DNA of 64,000 bases from an uncultured Gammaproteobacteria bacterium (GCA_902519405.1 CABYJX010000004.1:1-64000), one strand, 5' to 3'; counted from the first letter of the stretch, positions 20,766 to 31,388 are shown. A program made the numbers and translations. Notes: generated by a model from the sequence alone, not told the origin.

Positions 20766-23228
20766 TCACAGTTCAAAGATTAGATCAATCCCATAACTTC
20801 TTAACTCTTTATAGCTATTATTTATTAGTCCAATAGCACCGCCAAAATCTATGCCCCATTCCCTATGCTCTTCATCTGCAAGGTTTCTTCCCCAGCCGGC
20901 TATCGTAAGGTTACCACCGAACATCTCTATTTCTGAAAAAGTAACTCTCGCATTCAACAAGGTTTGATCATCCGTCGCATCATAAAGCACATTAAGTGGA
21001 TGAAAAACCATACCGTCTCTATATGTGAATTCTATACGTGCGTTTATAGCTGCCCAACTCGTTCTTGGAAAATCATAAGATAGCACTGCACTTGCACTAT
21101 TTTCTGCCGTCATACTGAACACCGCCGTATCTGCAATATCCTCCTCAAGAGTAGCTGGATTAAAGCTAGGATTCGTTACGTCTGGAGCGGGGAAACCACT
21201 AACAGGATCAAGTCTTCCAGAGATAAATTCATCGAATTCGGCATCAATATGTCCATAATTAACGTTGAGTCTAACTGCATCGGTAATCTGCGCCGTTAGT
21301 TCAATCTCTAAACCTGTTATTTCCGCTTGCCCTGCGTTATAAATAACGTTTGTGGCCCCTCCGGTACCTGCTTCGAAACTCGCTACTTGCTTGTCCTCAT
21401 AATCTACATAAAACAACGCTGAGTTGATTCTTAAACTGGAATCGAATAAGTCAGCCTTTATTCCAAGCTCATAACTGGTAACAGTCTCTTCGTCAAAACC
21501 AGTCTGAAAACCTTCAACTGTTGATCCGCGGGGCGTATACCCTCCGGATCGATATCCGGTAGAGATACTTCCGTAAACCATCATATCCTCATTAATAGCA
21601 TAGTTCGCTATAACTGCACCGCTAGTATTACTCCACGAGTTATCGGCATTGACACGTGTTCCTGCCGGTATTGGAATGCCTCCCTGAGATACATTTGTAT
21701 TGGCAAAAAATGCCTTCTTATCATCCTCGGTATAACGGATGCCTAGTGTCAAATCTAAATCCTCTGTAATGCTATAAGTGAACTGTCCAAATATCGCCTG
21801 TGATTCGAAATCACCGCCGTATTCAAAGTCTGGCTGACTAGCAACTCCATCCTTACCAAAACATGGACCAAATCCCGGTACCAGCTCCGCACCACATAGA
21901 AAACCTTGGGTCCCCGAGTCCAACTGTCCATAAAGAAAGCTGGCTGGCATCGTAAAGTATTGCGGATTATCCTCGTAACTTTGCTCCTCAAAACTATATA
22001 AACCGAGAACGTATTGTAATTTTGAATCTGCTGATTCACCGATTAACTGTAGCTCATGACTCTCCTGATCATTCTGAGATAATCTATTTGCATAAAAAAT
22101 TGAGACATGTGTGCCAGCTGGAACCGGTTGATTGCCAGTGGCTCCAAAGTAAAACCAAGGGCTCGAAGGGTTTGTATCGCCCATCACGGTGACTCCATCC
22201 GACGGGAATGAACCAAAGTCTGTACCGGTAGTGCCTCCCTCCCATTCGCGGTCAGCTCCAATATATTTTAGCGATATTTGATCAGAAATCGTCCACTCCA
22301 ACGTGAGAGTTTTCATTTTTATATCTGAGAAAGAGTCTAAGCCCGAGGTATAATATGCCGGCGCTGTGCCCAGACGATCCATACTTCCGTAAGCTGCGGC
22401 TTGCTGAGATAAAGCTCCTCCAATAGAAGCATTAAGCGGCCTCATCATGGAAATCTGATAAAGGTTTCCATTGTTATCTCGGTTTGCTTTATCGAAGGTT
22501 AAATCCGCCGTAAACGTGTCAGTGGGTTGCCACCGTAGCGCTATGCGCCATGCATCTGACTCAAACTCGCCCTGCTCAGTTCCATTGTAGAGATTATTTA
22601 CCAGCCCACCTCGCTCATCAATATTGTAGCTTAAAATAGCTGATACGCCATTACCCAGAGATCCTGTATCGATAGTAGTATTAGACCGTAGACGATCTCT
22701 ATTACCCATTGTCAGTTTTTGTTTAAAACCGAATTCTTCGCCTGGTTTTTTTGTAATGAGATTAATAGCTCCGCCGATCGTATTTCTGCCATACAGAGTT
22801 CCTTGTGGTCCTCTTAGAACTTCTATTCTCTCAAGATCGACGACATCATATGCTGTAGAGGTACTACGTGAGAGATACACACCATCGAGGTAAACACCAA
22901 CCGCACTGTCATTTAGTAGATTTGTTAAAAATGCTCCAACACCTCTGATATTGTATCCGTAATTATCAAGACTACCCGACTGCTTATCAATTTGGACGTT
23001 AACTAAATAGTCAGCAACAGTACCAATCTCCACTACGCCCATCAATTGAAGCTCTTCTGTATCAAACGCAGCGATCGAAATCGGAGTGTCTTGAATTGAC
23101 TCGGCTCTTTTTTGAGCAGTTACAATAATTTCCTCTAATGCTTGTCCAAATACTACTGGACTTCCAAAAGCCGCACTAATTGTTAAACAGCATAATATGT
23201 CTTGAAATTTAGACCTCGCACTTTTCAT
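20766..23228 (-). CDS. TonB-dependent receptor
   Basis: LEEIIVTAQKRAESIQDTPISIAAF, plug motifs VLRGPQGTLYGRNTIGGAINLITKKP, terminal RSYGIDLIFEL. Confidence 0.96.
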   Translation of the reverse strand: MKSARSKFQDILCCLTISAAFGSPVVFGQALEEIIVTAQKRAESIQDTPISIAAFDTEELQLMGVVEIGTVADYLVNVQIDKQSGSLDNYGYNIRGVGAFLTNLLNDSAVGVYLDGVYLSRSTSTAYDVVDLERIEVLRGPQGTLYGRNTIGGAINLITKKPGEEFGFKQKLTMGNRDRLRSNTTIDTGSLGNGVSAILSYNIDERGGLVNNLYNGTEQGEFESDAWRIALRWQPTDTFTADLTFDKANRDNNGNLYQISMMRPLNASIGGALSQQAAAYGSMDRLGTAPAYYTSGLDSFSDIKMKTLTLEWTISDQISLKYIGADREWEGGTTGTDFGSFPSDGVTVMGDTNPSSPWFYFGATGNQPVPAGTHVSIFYANRLSQNDQESHELQLIGESADSKLQYVLGLYSFEEQSYEDNPQYFTMPASFLYGQLDSGTQGFLCGAELVPGFGPCFGKDGVASQPDFEYGGDFESQAIFGQFTYSITEDLDLTLGIRYTEDDKKAFFANTNVSQGGIPIPAGTRVNADNSWSNTSGAVIANYAINEDMMVYGSISTGYRSGGYTPRGSTVEGFQTGFDEETVTSYELGIKADLFDSSLRINSALFYVDYEDKQVASFEAGTGGATNVIYNAGQAEITGLEIELTAQITDAVRLNVNYGHIDAEFDEFISGRLDPVSGFPAPDVTNPSFNPATLEEDIADTAVFSMTAENSASAVLSYDFPRTSWAAINARIEFTYRDGMVFHPLNVLYDATDDQTLLNARVTFSEIEMFGGNLTIAGWGRNLADEEHREWGIDFGGAIGLINNSYKELRSYGIDLIFEL

Positions 23229-23547
23229 CTCTCTATCCTCTATATTTTTTTATTGCAGATTCCCCTCAATACTGAAATATGACCTAGGAAAAATTATTTT
23301 TCAACTCTAGGTTGACTGGTATATGCACAAAATTACTTTGTTTATTCCATAAGTGGGATATGGAAAGCTATACGCACTAAAGTGGCGCAAATATTTGTAA
23401 AGGTGGTGGTATGGTCTCTCACATATCCCATGAAAGTAGGCCAAATTATTATCGATGAATAGAACGAGCGCCCAGGTGTTGCAGATCATTTTTTTAGGGC
23501 TGCAAAGAAATATTAACCGAATTATCCTAAGCCTATCGATTCAGAAC

Positions 23548-24381
23548 TCATGCGTCTATTTTTTTAGCCCTGTGTGTTCGGTAAAAGGACAGGATATTTC
23601 TGCCGATTTTTGTATCACGAAGGCCTGCAACCCATTCTTGATGAGATTCTGTATACTCGCTGAGCGTTGAGGGCGAAAAAGAATGTCCTCCGTAGCTCGG
23701 CGCAGCAAGTAAAATACCCGTGAGACTACTAACAGCTATCCACCAAGCTGGATTTGTATCTCGATGGGCTGAGATATCGGGAATACCATCTAAGAATAGA
23801 TCATACTCGCAAAACAACGAATCCAGTGTCTGTCTATCTTTATATAAAGTAGTATCGCTGATGTTCATCATCGCTTTAATACCAGCCGCTATATTTTGTT
23901 TTTCAGTGGCTAAAAAAGAGTTTTCAAGCTCAGTCGAATCTTGGAACAGGTTAATAAATATTCGCTCATTTTCAGGACGTAAGATTTCACAATACATAAC
24001 TCTTCTCACACTTGGACCAAGCATAGTATCGAATTTTTTGATCCAGTCAGCGGATAGATCCCCAACATAATGTTTGAGTACTTCCCATGAATCCTTGAGG
24101 ATTTCTCCCTCTTTTAAGCACACAAGAGGTACGCCAAATTTTAGTCTGCCATCGTGTTGATTTGTTTCAGTACCAGGATAAGAGCTAGCTGCTCTTCTAT
24201 CTTTCGATGCGCGTAAAGTACCGACAGGATCAAAATGACATCCTACGGCATACGCTACTTCGTTATATCCAATACCACTAAAGTCGAGTGCCCACCGAGC
24301 TATCTCACAGTAATGAGAAAAACGTATGGTAATAAGTTGCGGTTGAAAGATTTCATTCGGATTAAATCTTAGTGGAAACAT
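23548..24381 (-). CDS. Glutathione S-transferase-like protein
   Basis: ITIRFSHYCEIARWALDFSGIGYNEV thioredoxin-like N-terminal GST pattern; C-terminal helical region. Confidence 0.6.
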   Translation of the reverse strand: MFPLRFNPNEIFQPQLITIRFSHYCEIARWALDFSGIGYNEVAYAVGCHFDPVGTLRASKDRRAASSYPGTETNQHDGRLKFGVPLVCLKEGEILKDSWEVLKHYVGDLSADWIKKFDTMLGPSVRRVMYCEILRPENERIFINLFQDSTELENSFLATEKQNIAAGIKAMMNISDTTLYKDRQTLDSLFCEYDLFLDGIPDISAHRDTNPAWWIAVSSLTGILLAAPSYGGHSFSPSTLSEYTESHQEWVAGLRDTKIGRNILSFYRTHRAKKIDA

Positions 24382-24410
24382 AGTTTAAATCCCTATTTTA
24401 GGATTTCGGT

Positions 24411-24501
24411 TGGCGGAGAGAGAGGGATTCGAACCCTCGATACGCGATTAACGTATACTCCCTTAGCAGGGGAGCGCCTTCAGCCACTCGGCCACCTCTC
24501 C
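24411..24501 (-). tRNA. tRNA-Ser(GCU), CCA encoded
   Basis: Reverse complement GGAGAGGTGGCCGAGTGGCTGAAGGCGCTCCCCTGCTAAGGGAG...GGTTCGAATCCCTCTCTCTCCGCCA: complete cloverleaf with long variable arm, anticodon GCT. Confidence 0.95.
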
Positions 24502-24788
24502 GGTATGTAAGTTGAATAGTCTACTATGAGCCTGCGTATGCCCTCAATCTCAGCGATCGAAAAATATCCGACACTAGGACTCGAAGACTTTAACGCGCGA
24601 AGTGTATCATAGCTTGAAGCGCCTGTTACCAAAGTCTCCTTCCCAGAAAGGGCAAGTAATCTAGTGATAGCTGAATTTCCTAATCTATTCAAGCAAATGT
24701 ATACTTTGTGTCAGGTCTTTTTACTATGTTGACTTACAAGCTTCATACCTGAAAAGTCCAGTACACCGTCTCTATTTAAAGAACGAAT

Positions 24789-25820
24789 ATGCAAGAAGTA
24801 ATATTACATATCGGAGTTCACAAGACCGGAACTTCTTCCATACAAAATGCTCTTCGTGACTTTGATGATGGAGACACTTGTTACGCCCGACTGCGCTATG
24901 ACAATCACTCCATTGCAATGCACACTATTTTCAGCTCCGATTACAGAAACTATCACGTATGGAAAGCGCAAGGTATAAATGGTGTCGAGCTAGATAAGCT
25001 TAGAGAGCGATTTGTACAGTCTCTTCAATCTCAGATCACTCGGCAGGATCGTAGAAGACTTATAATTTGTGCAGAAGATATTTGTATTCTCACAGATGGT
25101 GAGAAGAAAAATCTTATAGAGTTTATAACCACGCATGGAGTGACACCCAAAATTGTATGTTATGTTCGAGACCCAGCTGAACTCTCTGCTAGCGCTTTTC
25201 AAGAACGAGTGAAAACGGGTATTAATGAAGGATCTCTCGACCCATATCCGTCCTTTGAAAAACTCTTAGCACCATTTTGGAGACTTACAACTAAGAACAA
25301 TGTAATAGTCAGGTATTTTTCTCGCGAAATTATGGAAGAGCACTGTGTAGTAAAAGATTTCTGTAATGTCTTAAATATAAATATCGAAAATGTCACTGAT
25401 TTAAACGAATCATTACCTTCATCTGCACTAAAACTAATATTCAATTTCAATAACCTACCAATACCGATCTCTGGAGATGTGCGCATCGCCCAAGTACGAC
25501 AAAATATGATTCAAGCTTTGAGTTACGCCTATAGAGATGATAGAAAATTGGATGGTAACTACTTCTCAAATTGCGTTGACGATTCTCAATATAAATTCAT
25601 AGAGCAAATGTGTGGCGTTAAAATAAAACAAAAAAAAGGGACACATAAACTAAAATCATTAGAGGATTTTATGCTTGACCAGAGCGATATAGATATCTCT
25701 AATTTAGATAATCTACTTGATAAGCTTGATGTAAAAACAGAGTTCTTTCAAACAATAGAATCAAAAATGCTCATGCTCTTCTTTGGTATACTAGGTAAAT
25801 GGCACCAGAAAAATTTTTGA
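24789..25820 (+). CDS. Sulfotransferase-like protein
   Basis: LHIGVHKTGTSSIQNAL P-loop-like PAPS motif; VCYVRDPAELSASAFQERVK. Confidence 0.72.
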   Translation: MQEVILHIGVHKTGTSSIQNALRDFDDGDTCYARLRYDNHSIAMHTIFSSDYRNYHVWKAQGINGVELDKLRERFVQSLQSQITRQDRRRLIICAEDICILTDGEKKNLIEFITTHGVTPKIVCYVRDPAELSASAFQERVKTGINEGSLDPYPSFEKLLAPFWRLTTKNNVIVRYFSREIMEEHCVVKDFCNVLNINIENVTDLNESLPSSALKLIFNFNNLPIPISGDVRIAQVRQNMIQALSYAYRDDRKLDGNYFSNCVDDSQYKFIEQMCGVKIKQKKGTHKLKSLEDFMLDQSDIDISNLDNLLDKLDVKTEFFQTIESKMLMLFFGILGKWHQKNF

Positions 25821-26138
25821 AAAGGATTCATTCCTCTTAAGAAGCCTGTTTTTCGCTAGTAACTGAGCAGTATTTGGCTCAATCGGGTGAATGATGGGTA
25901 GTTAGGGATAGAGAGTTGGGTGCGAAATTAGGGTGTGGGGTATGGCTTTTTAAAACTACGAATTCTACCGAACCTGCCCCGCCCTATTTCAATCAATCCA
26001 ACTAGGTTCACCTTTAGCTAAATAATAGCTGTGAGATATTGATGGAGGATCACGGAGCTGAGCAAGCGAAATAGATGTCGCCTATAGAAAAAGACTTTTG
26101 GAGACTAAGGGGGACTGCTAATGAAGAAGTAGATATAT

Positions 26139-26186
26139 TTAGCAGGAGAGCGCCTTCAGCGACTCTGCCACCTCTCCGGTATTTAA
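26139..26186 (-). repeat. Partial degenerate copy of tRNA-Ser(GCU) 5' half plus upstream flank
   Basis: 44/48 identity to 24463..24510 (ttagcagg[a/g]gagcgccttcagc[g/c]actc[t/g]gccacctctccggtat[t/g]taa). Confidence 0.85.
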
Positions 26187-26458
26187 ATGAATAACTTACA
26201 GATATATAGAGTCAAATGATCGTAATTCTCTTCAATACGGAAAGCTATAATAATTAGCCATGCATTTTGAACAAGATTTAATCACATAGCCTTAAATCGG
26301 TAGATTTAAGTATACAAAGAATAAATTTAACCAAAACCTAAAGTGAATCAGGAAGATATGGTATCTGCGTGACTGGTTTTGTGCTCAAGATATTTAATTA
26401 GTGCTAAAACTGTGCTACTTTATTGTTTACTTTAGCTGATAAATGAGGAGGTGATCCA

Positions 26459-26533
26459 ATGTCTAGTGATAATTTTCTAACCTCAGTAGATGGTGGAACG
26501 CATAACTTTAAATTAAGAAATCACTTAATTTAA
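26459..26533 (+). CDS. Candidate 24-aa micropeptide MSSDNFLTSVDGGTHNFKLRNHLI
   Basis: ATG preceded by near-perfect Shine-Dalgarno AGGAGGTGATCC; followed about 60 nt later by an intrinsic terminator. Confidence 0.45.
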   Translation: MSSDNFLTSVDGGTHNFKLRNHLI

Positions 26534-26589
26534 GTCTTATCCGTACCTAAGATGGCTAACACTGTCTGTAGGGGTAGGCATATCACGTC

Positions 26590-26616
26590 AAGGGGATCTA
26601 ACGGATCCCCTTTTTA
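26590..26616 (+). terminator. Rho-independent terminator
   Basis: AAGGGGATC-TAACG-GATCCCCTT stem followed by TTTAATT. Confidence 0.8.
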
Positions 26617-26678
26617 ATTAGGCCAATCTTAAAAAGATTTTTATTTTGTGTAAATAGTGAATAGAAATACCGAGAACT

Positions 26679-28226
26679 ATGTATCCCTCTACTTTTGCAA
26701 CAAAAAATCCAGCCCGAGCTGCGTACATAATGGCAGAGACGGGGGAAAGAGTAAGCTATAAGGAATACGAGGCCCGCTGCAACCAGCTTGCTCATTTTTT
26801 GGCGGTTGAAGGTCTAAAATTTGAAGATCATTACTCTATTTTTATGGAAAATAACATCCGATATCTTGAGTGCTGCGGTGCTGGAGAGCGGTCCGGACTT
26901 TATTATACGTGTATTAACTCATATCTGAAAGAAGATGAGCTAGCCTATATAATAAATAATAGCGAATCAAAAATACTAATCACTTCCGCTGAAAAACTTC
27001 CTATAGCAGAAGAAGCAATAAAAGCGTGTCCGAAGATTCAGAAATGTCTAGTAGTGGATGCGCTAGGCGATGGAAATCGAATAGTAAATTTTGAAGAGAC
27101 GGTAAAAGCCTTTCCCACCTCTCCCATACATGAGGAACTTCTTGGAAACTCCATGCTTTACTCCTCTGGTACTACCGGCAGACCAAAAGGTATTCTTCGT
27201 CCTTTGGTAAAACAAGCACCCGATGATCCACTCCCATTATTCAATTTTCTAAAAGAACTTTGGCAATATCGGGAGGATATGATCTACCTCTCGCCCGCGC
27301 CGCTATATCACTCCGCACCACAGGTAGCTGTCGGATTAACTATTCGTATTGGCGGCACAGCGATAATTATGGAGCACTTTGATGCATCTAGGTACCTATC
27401 ACTTATTGGAGAACACAGAATTACTCACTCACAATTAGTACCCAGTATGTTCAGTCGAATGCTTAAGCTTCCTGAGCAAATTAAGATGGCGGCAGATTTA
27501 TCTTCCCTAGAATATGTTACTCATGCAGCCGCACCCTGTCCTATAAAAATCAAAGAAGATATGATTAGCTGGTGGGGACCAATTATTCACGAATATTATA
27601 GTGCCACGGAAGCAATGGGATTTACCGCATTAAATAGTGAGGAGTGGCTTAAAAATAAAGGGAGTGTTGGAAAAGTGATATTAGGAGATTTACATATTTT
27701 AGATGAGGAAGGAGAATCATTACCTCCCGGAAAACCCGGTAAAATATGGTTTAAGACAGCAGCGCCATTTAGTTACTTTAATAACCGAGAAGAAACACGT
27801 AATTCAACTTCTGCTGATGGTCAAATGAGTACCGTCGGTGACGTGGGTTTCATAAAGGACGGGTATCTCTATCTCACTGATCGAGATACATTTATGATTA
27901 TATCTGGTGGCGTGAATATTTATCCACAGGAAACCGAAAATTTGCTGATAACACATCCCAAAATACTAGATGCTGCAGTATTCGGTGTACCAAATGAGGA
28001 CTTAGGAGAAGAAGTCAAAGCGGTAATTCAGCCAGTGGAGGGAGTTATCCCGAATGATGAACTTGTTGACGAAATTATGATATTCTGTCGCGAGCGTTTA
28101 TCTCAACAGAAATGTCCTCGATCCATCGATTTTGAAGATGAGTTGCCGAGACTTCCTACGGGAAAATTATATAAGCGCCTTTTAAAAGATAAATATTGGG
28201 AAGAACATAAAACAAAAATCATATGA
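26679..28226 (+). CDS. Acyl-CoA synthetase (AMP-dependent synthetase/ligase)
   Basis: MLYSSGTTGRPKGILRP, EYYSATEAMG, YLTDRDTFMIISGGVNIYPQETENLL, PRLPTGKLYKR. Confidence 0.95.
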   Translation: MYPSTFATKNPARAAYIMAETGERVSYKEYEARCNQLAHFLAVEGLKFEDHYSIFMENNIRYLECCGAGERSGLYYTCINSYLKEDELAYIINNSESKILITSAEKLPIAEEAIKACPKIQKCLVVDALGDGNRIVNFEETVKAFPTSPIHEELLGNSMLYSSGTTGRPKGILRPLVKQAPDDPLPLFNFLKELWQYREDMIYLSPAPLYHSAPQVAVGLTIRIGGTAIIMEHFDASRYLSLIGEHRITHSQLVPSMFSRMLKLPEQIKMAADLSSLEYVTHAAAPCPIKIKEDMISWWGPIIHEYYSATEAMGFTALNSEEWLKNKGSVGKVILGDLHILDEEGESLPPGKPGKIWFKTAAPFSYFNNREETRNSTSADGQMSTVGDVGFIKDGYLYLTDRDTFMIISGGVNIYPQETENLLITHPKILDAAVFGVPNEDLGEEVKAVIQPVEGVIPNDELVDEIMIFCRERLSQQKCPRSIDFEDELPRLPTGKLYKRLLKDKYWEEHKTKII

Positions 28227-28295
28227 CTTGATTTTAAAAAAATGTCCTTTGCCAAAATATCTTGATACCGATAGAAAAAAAACTGTATCCCCCGC

Positions 28296-28976
28296 ATGAT
28301 CACCGGTATTGAACGTATAACAATTGAAGTTCCAGATCTAAAAAGAGCTGAGTTTGAATACAAATCGCTTCTCGGAGAATTTACCCCTGATGAACTTCTC
28401 TCGTCAGTCATTGCTTTTAATAATTCCACTATTGAGCTCAGAGAAAATCCTTTTTTAAGGGATCCTAAGATTACCGGAATTACGCTATTAGATGATTCTT
28501 TCTTGATTGAATCAAGCCCGATCTTGCCTGAACCTCGAGGACTCAATATAAATTGCATCGGGAAAAGACTTATCCAATATGACGGGACAATAAAACATGG
28601 AATTATAGGGATAGATCATCTGGTACTTTTAAGTAATGATCTCGACGATTGTATAGAGAGGTTTGGTGCACACGGACTTGGAATCCGTCTCGCTCTAGAT
28701 AGAATAGAACCTAGGTGGGGCGGGCGCATGTTATTTTTTAGGGTCGGCAAGTTCACACTAGAGATAATCCAAAATAGTCATAATGATTCGCAAAAAGATG
28801 ATAGATTTTGGGGTCTAGCATTTCTTTGCTCGGATATTAAATTCACCATATCGGAATTGCAAAAAAAAGGCGTAAAGCACTCTAATGTTCGGGAGGGCAG
28901 AAAAGATGGCACGCTAGTAGCTACTATAAAAAGCCATAATCTCGGTCTACCCACTCTACTTTTACAAAATACGTGA
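28296..28976 (+). CDS. VOC family (glyoxalase-like) protein
   Basis: GIERITIEVPDLKRAEFEYKSLLGE and GIDHLVLLSNDLDDCIERF, two VOC half-modules. Confidence 0.78.
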   Translation: MITGIERITIEVPDLKRAEFEYKSLLGEFTPDELLSSVIAFNNSTIELRENPFLRDPKITGITLLDDSFLIESSPILPEPRGLNINCIGKRLIQYDGTIKHGIIGIDHLVLLSNDLDDCIERFGAHGLGIRLALDRIEPRWGGRMLFFRVGKFTLEIIQNSHNDSQKDDRFWGLAFLCSDIKFTISELQKKGVKHSNVREGRKDGTLVATIKSHNLGLPTLLLQNT

Positions 28977-29114
28977 TGCTCATTTTTTGCTTAGCGCCTC
29001 TTATAGATCGATGTGATTAGCGGAAACTCTTCGTTTTCTGCAATATACAGCATCAAATTGAGTGTTCGTGTTATGATGAACATCATAGATTATTTTTGAA
29101 AGTGCCCATCTAGA

Positions 29115-30137
29115 ATGTCTATACGATCAATATTAAATATAGTTTTTTTACTTTATATCTCGGTAGTCAGTAGTGTTAAGGCTCAAGAAGAAGAAGAAGC
29201 TACCCCCGTTACCGTAGAAAACTTCTCGAGGGTAGCCTTCGATTTACAGGCAGTTTCAGTCATCGCTAAAGCTAATGGGATAAATAATTGGTATATTAAT
29301 AAATTGCCCATATTTGCTGATAAGCAGCCAACCAGTTACGTTAACAGAGATATGCTGTATCTCCTGTCCGTTATCGATATTCAGAAAGGCGCCCAGATCT
29401 CGGCACCATCTATTCAAAATCGATATCTGTCGTTTTCTATCATCAACCGCGATGGCTATACAAAAAAGGTGTTTCATGGAGATGGAATTCACAGTTTGAA
29501 TAGAGAAGAGATTGGAACGGATTTTGTATATGTAGTTGGTCGAATTATGGTCGATGCAGAGAGCCCAAAAGATCTACTAAAGGCAAATTCTATCCAAGAT
29601 AATATCCGCATCTTTGCAGGATCAGAAAGACCCTTCCCAAGGATTGACTATGATATTAATACTTATGAAAAACTAGATCGTATTTTTAGCGAGCTTATGC
29701 TTCATATGTCAACACCGACAGAAATGTTTGGTCTGAAGGAAGATGTTAACGCCTTACAATTTCTTGTTGGAGCTAGTATAGGCTGGGGAGGACTGCCAAG
29801 AAAAGAGGCTATTTATTTTATAGAAAAACCAAATCTACCTATCAATAGATATAAAGTAACAATTCGAAATTCACCTATTGACAGCATTTGGTCGATCACT
29901 ATTTATAATAAAGACGGTTTTTTTCAAAATAGTACATATGGCAAAATAAGCGTGGATAGCAGAAACGCTATTCCTGACAACGATGGCTCAATTACCGTAA
30001 ATTTTGGCGGCTGTACCGAGAATACGATCAACTGCTTGGGCCTAATGAGAGGATGGAGTTACATAGTTAGAGTTTATCGTCCTGATGAAGCCATGCTTTC
30101 AGGGGCTTGGACTTTTCCCGCCCCTGAAATTAGATAA
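29115..30137 (+). CDS. Exported DUF1254/DUF1214 domain protein
   Basis: Signal peptide; VNRDMLYLLSVIDIQKGAQISAP and SIWSITIYNKDGFF...W...VRVYRPDEAMLSGAWTFPAPE. Confidence 0.82.
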   Translation: MSIRSILNIVFLLYISVVSSVKAQEEEEATPVTVENFSRVAFDLQAVSVIAKANGINNWYINKLPIFADKQPTSYVNRDMLYLLSVIDIQKGAQISAPSIQNRYLSFSIINRDGYTKKVFHGDGIHSLNREEIGTDFVYVVGRIMVDAESPKDLLKANSIQDNIRIFAGSERPFPRIDYDINTYEKLDRIFSELMLHMSTPTEMFGLKEDVNALQFLVGASIGWGGLPRKEAIYFIEKPNLPINRYKVTIRNSPIDSIWSITIYNKDGFFQNSTYGKISVDSRNAIPDNDGSITVNFGGCTENTINCLGLMRGWSYIVRVYRPDEAMLSGAWTFPAPEIR

Positions 30138-30162
30138 AGAGGCCTTCCATAAAGTTTTTTTG

Positions 30163-31116
30163 CTACTGCTCCGCTAACCAGTCATCATCACTATCTTCAG
30201 ATATTTCATCAAATAGGGGTGTTGACAAGTAGCGCTCTCCCGTATCGGGCAACATGACGCAGAAGGTACTCCCGTTCGGAGCATCTTCAGCGATCTTCAA
30301 TGCGCCCGCCATCGTAGCGCCACAAGAAATTCCACAAAAAATTCCCTCATGAGTTGCCAAATCTCTTGCGACTTGCATAGACTCTTTGTCAGTCACCGTC
30401 ACTAGCTTATCAATCACGCTAGGATCAAGGACCTCAGGTATAAAATCCGGCGTCCAGCCTTGAATTTTGTGGGGCGACCACTCTTCGCCAGAGAGCAAGG
30501 CTGCTTTTTCTGGTTCTACACCTATTATTTGAATATTTGGTCTTGCAGCTTTAAGTACTTTTCCTGCCCCAGTAACTGTGCCACCTGTGCCCCAGCCACT
30601 CACAAAGTAGTCAAGCTCATAACCAGCAAAATCTCGCAATATTTCTGGTCCTGTAGTGTTGCTATGATAGGCTGGATTAGCCATATTACGAAATTGCTCT
30701 GTTTCAAACCAGCCATACTTAGCCGCTAATTCTCGCGCTCTAGTTACCATCCCAGTCCCTTTCTCTGCTGCAGGAGTTAAAATAACTTTAGCACCCAATG
30801 CCTTCATTAACTTTCGTCGTTCCACCGAGAAAGTCTCCACCATAGTCGCTACAAATGGGTAGCCTTTTGCAGCACATACCATCGCAAGCGCTATACCGGT
30901 ATTTCCAGATGTCGCCTCTATCACCGTCTGTCCATGCTTAAGAATTCCTTGCTTTTCCGCTTCCTCTATGACCGCAATTGCAAGCCTATCTTTGACAGAG
31001 GACATTGGATTAAAAGCTTCGATCTTTGCATAGATTTTCTTACTTGAGGGTCCAATTTTATTTACTCTAACAACTGGAGTACTCCCAATGGTATCTATAA
31101 TAGATTCATGCAGCAT
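30163..31116 (-). CDS. cysK: Cysteine synthase A (O-acetylserine sulfhydrylase)
   Basis: IGSTPVVRVNKIG, NPMSSVKDRLA, EATSGNTGIALAMV, GTGGTVTGAGKVLK. Confidence 0.96.
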   Translation of the reverse strand: MLHESIIDTIGSTPVVRVNKIGPSSKKIYAKIEAFNPMSSVKDRLAIAVIEEAEKQGILKHGQTVIEATSGNTGIALAMVCAAKGYPFVATMVETFSVERRKLMKALGAKVILTPAAEKGTGMVTRARELAAKYGWFETEQFRNMANPAYHSNTTGPEILRDFAGYELDYFVSGWGTGGTVTGAGKVLKAARPNIQIIGVEPEKAALLSGEEWSPHKIQGWTPDFIPEVLDPSVIDKLVTVTDKESMQVARDLATHEGIFCGISCGATMAGALKIAEDAPNGSTFCVMLPDTGERYLSTPLFDEISEDSDDDWLAEQ

Positions 31117-31388
31117 AGTTTGACCTCTATTCCTTTATCTTTTAACTTAGGTCAGCGTTAATGAGCTTATCTGGAGATAATGCTGACGAGTATTACCTAA
31201 CCTGAATTAGAAAAAGTTTACAGCATCGTATAAATTTTACATCTCATTTTTCAAGATTGACAAGGGAGAAATGGAGCAACAGAGAAGTAATGATCGACTA
31301 TATTTTATCTTAGCGTCTTCATATTTGATTTTGCATGATAGCATAACGCATTAAAGATTATCTTCTTATGCGATGAGGTCAAAATTTA

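Noticed and set aside
21755-22039. 94-aa minus-strand ORF inside the TonB receptor gene
   Set aside because: Alternate-frame ORF within a well-supported CDS, with no family resemblance.
24480-24692. Minus-strand ORF of 70 aa next to the tRNA
   Set aside because: It reads into the tRNA-Ser gene and has no recognisable family; most likely spurious.
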